Below, piece by piece: positions 62,959 through 64,000 of a stretch of DNA of 64,000 nt (position 1 is its first letter; every line of letters begins with the position of its first letter). The stretch lies in contig JAIETP010000025.1 of NCBI GenBank assembly GCA_019744975.1, forward strand, positions 1 through 64,000. Reading direction: 5' to 3'. Under the pieces are notes generated by a model. The model saw only the letters and a program-made list of their open reading frames with translations, was not told where the DNA came from and searched no databases. Position numbers and translations under genes: made by a program. Origin of the DNA: Burkholderiales bacterium (lineage in GTDB: Bacteria; Pseudomonadota; Gammaproteobacteria; Burkholderiales; SG8-41).

Positions 62959-64000
62959 GCAAGCTTGCGCAGTTGCTGCAGGCGTCGGGCGCGAGCGTTG
63001 AAGCCGAGGATGATTTTGATGCGATCAATGCGCTGATGCGGGAGAAGGGCTGGAGCGACGGCCTGCCGATCGTGCCGCCGACGGAAGCCCGCGTTGCGGC
63101 GATGCTGGAATATTGTGACCGGCCCTGGGATCAGCCGATCGCGAAAATTCCGCCGCGCTGGGGCGAGGCGACGCCTTTGCTGCTCGCTGCCAATGCGGTA
63201 ATGGCGGGCTGCCAGCCGCGTTATTTTCCGCTGTTCATGCTGGCCATTGAGGCGATGTGCGAGGAACCGCTGAACCTCTACGGCGTGCAGGCGACGACGC
63301 ACTTGTGTGCACCGCTGGTCATCGTCAACGGTCCGGTTGCGAAAGAGCTGGACATCAACTCCGGCCACAACGCATTCGGGCCGGGGCATCAGGCCAACGC
63401 CACCATCGGCCGCGCGATCCGCCTGGCGCTGGTCAACATCGGCGGTGCGATTCCGGCGCTGGGCGACATGTCGACCTTTGGTTCACCGGCCAAGTACAGT
63501 TACCTGGTCGCCGAGAATGAAGCGGAAAGTCCGTGGGAGCCGCTGCATGTCGAGCGCGGTTTGCCGATTGATGCGAGTGCGGTGACGGTGATCGGCGCCG
63601 AATGTCCGCACAACGTCAACGATCATGAAAGCCTGACCGCCGAGAGCGTGCTGAAAACGATCGCCGGCACCATGGGTATTGCCGGGGTCAACGATATTTA
63701 TTACCAGTCGCAGCCGTTGGTGATCATGGGGCCGGAACACGCAAAAATGGCGGCCTCGGGTTTTACCAAAGCCGCGGCCAAACGCTTCATCCAGCAGCGT
63801 GCCCATGTCGCGGTCGGCAAACTCTCGCAGGAAAACATCGATCGCCGCGTCAAGATCACCTTCAAGGACCGGCTGGCCAATCCCAAACCGGATGATGTGG
63901 TCTACGCGGTGCAGCGCCCCGAGGATCTGCTGATCGCGGTGATCGGCGGGGCGGGTAAACATTCCGCCTACGTGCCGACCTTCGGCGCGACCAAACCGGT
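62955..64000 (+). CDS. Conserved partner protein of the UGSC selenoprotein (runs off the window)
   Basis: At least 348 residues from the ATG at 62955, which overlaps the selenoprotein stop (ATGA); the end is outside the window. No signal peptide is present. Conserved-looking parts are REKGWSDGLPIVPPTEARVAAML near the start, GHNAFGPGHQANATIGRAIRLALVNIGG, and GAECPHNVNDHES. Five cysteines are present (EYC, AGC, AMC, HLC, AEC). I recognise it as the gene that commonly accompanies UGSC proteins but not its activity. Tight coupling suggests that the two form one enzyme or complex. Confidence 0.75.
   Translation, partial: MSKLAQLLQASGASVEAEDDFDAINALMREKGWSDGLPIVPPTEARVAAMLEYCDRPWDQPIAKIPPRWGEATPLLLAANAVMAGCQPRYFPLFMLAIEAMCEEPLNLYGVQATTHLCAPLVIVNGPVAKELDINSGHNAFGPGHQANATIGRAIRLALVNIGGAIPALGDMSTFGSPAKYSYLVAENEAESPWEPLHVERGLPIDASAVTVIGAECPHNVNDHESLTAESVLKTIAGTMGIAGVNDIYYQSQPLVIMGPEHAKMAASGFTKAAAKRFIQQRAHVAVGKLSQENIDRRVKITFKDRLANPKPDDVVYAVQRPEDLLIAVIGGAGKHSAYVPTFGATKP

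Overview
The window (about 62% G+C) comes from a betaproteobacterium, most likely of Burkholderiales/Rhodocyclales type. The evidence is three orphan Bug/TctC-type solute receptors, hopanoid-type hpnC-hpnD squalene genes, and the conserved gene orders tig-clpP-clpX-lon-(tRNAs)-ppiD-fabI and mltD / gloB / methyltransferase-rnhA-dnaQ. No rRNA or CRISPR array is visible.

Layout. 1-1.7 kb: the start of an IS30-type transposase cut by the window edge, then two A+T-rich genes of unknown function. 1.7-14 kb: catabolic and accessory genes, with three Bug receptors, a histidine kinase with an Rcp-like response regulator, a DUF3617 protein, an NHL beta-propeller, an SGNH-like protein, a fumarase/aspartase-superfamily lyase, a LysR regulator, a GMC oxidoreductase and a c-type cytochrome. 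14-19 kb: a Kef-type antiporter, an ABM-domain protein, an SDR and hpnD/hpnC, then a 279-bp MITE-like element directly in front of hpnC. 19-28 kb: protein quality control (trigger factor, ClpP, ClpX, Lon with a sigma-32-like promoter, PpiD), three tRNA genes and FabI. 28.7-35.3 kb: a complete four-gene peptide-type ABC importer with a fused double ATPase. 35-47 kb: housekeeping genes (MltD, GloB, a methyltransferase, RNase HI, DnaQ, transaldolase, NudC, a D-amino-acid dehydrogenase, GltX), a two-gene membrane heterodisulfide-reductase-like module with a perfect FNR box upstream, and tRNA-Val, tRNA-Ala and tRNA-Glu.

47.1-60.0 kb is an integrated mobile element of about 12.9 kb inserted in tRNA-Glu(TTC). 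It has 44-bp perfect direct repeats at both ends, a tyrosine integrase beside the right end and paired 10-bp sites inside both ends. It carries HigBA, an AlpA-like DNA-binding protein, a replication-like wHTH protein, a DUF5681-like protein and a 1619-residue protein with an HExxH metallopeptidase motif. I see no capsid, portal, large terminase or tail gene, so it resembles a phage satellite or a strongly reduced prophage.

60-62.3 kb is a reactive-sulfur module: an ETHE1/BLH-like metallohydrolase divergent from a BigR/SqrR-like ArsR repressor and two YeeE/YedE half-transporters, with an A+T palindrome over the shared promoter. At the right edge is the most notable gene: a UGSC-family selenoprotein (62419-62958) read through an in-frame UGA at 62707-62709 and followed at once by a SECIS-like hairpin. 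A conventional gene caller would split it into two fragments. It overlaps by 4 nt a conserved partner gene that runs off the window.
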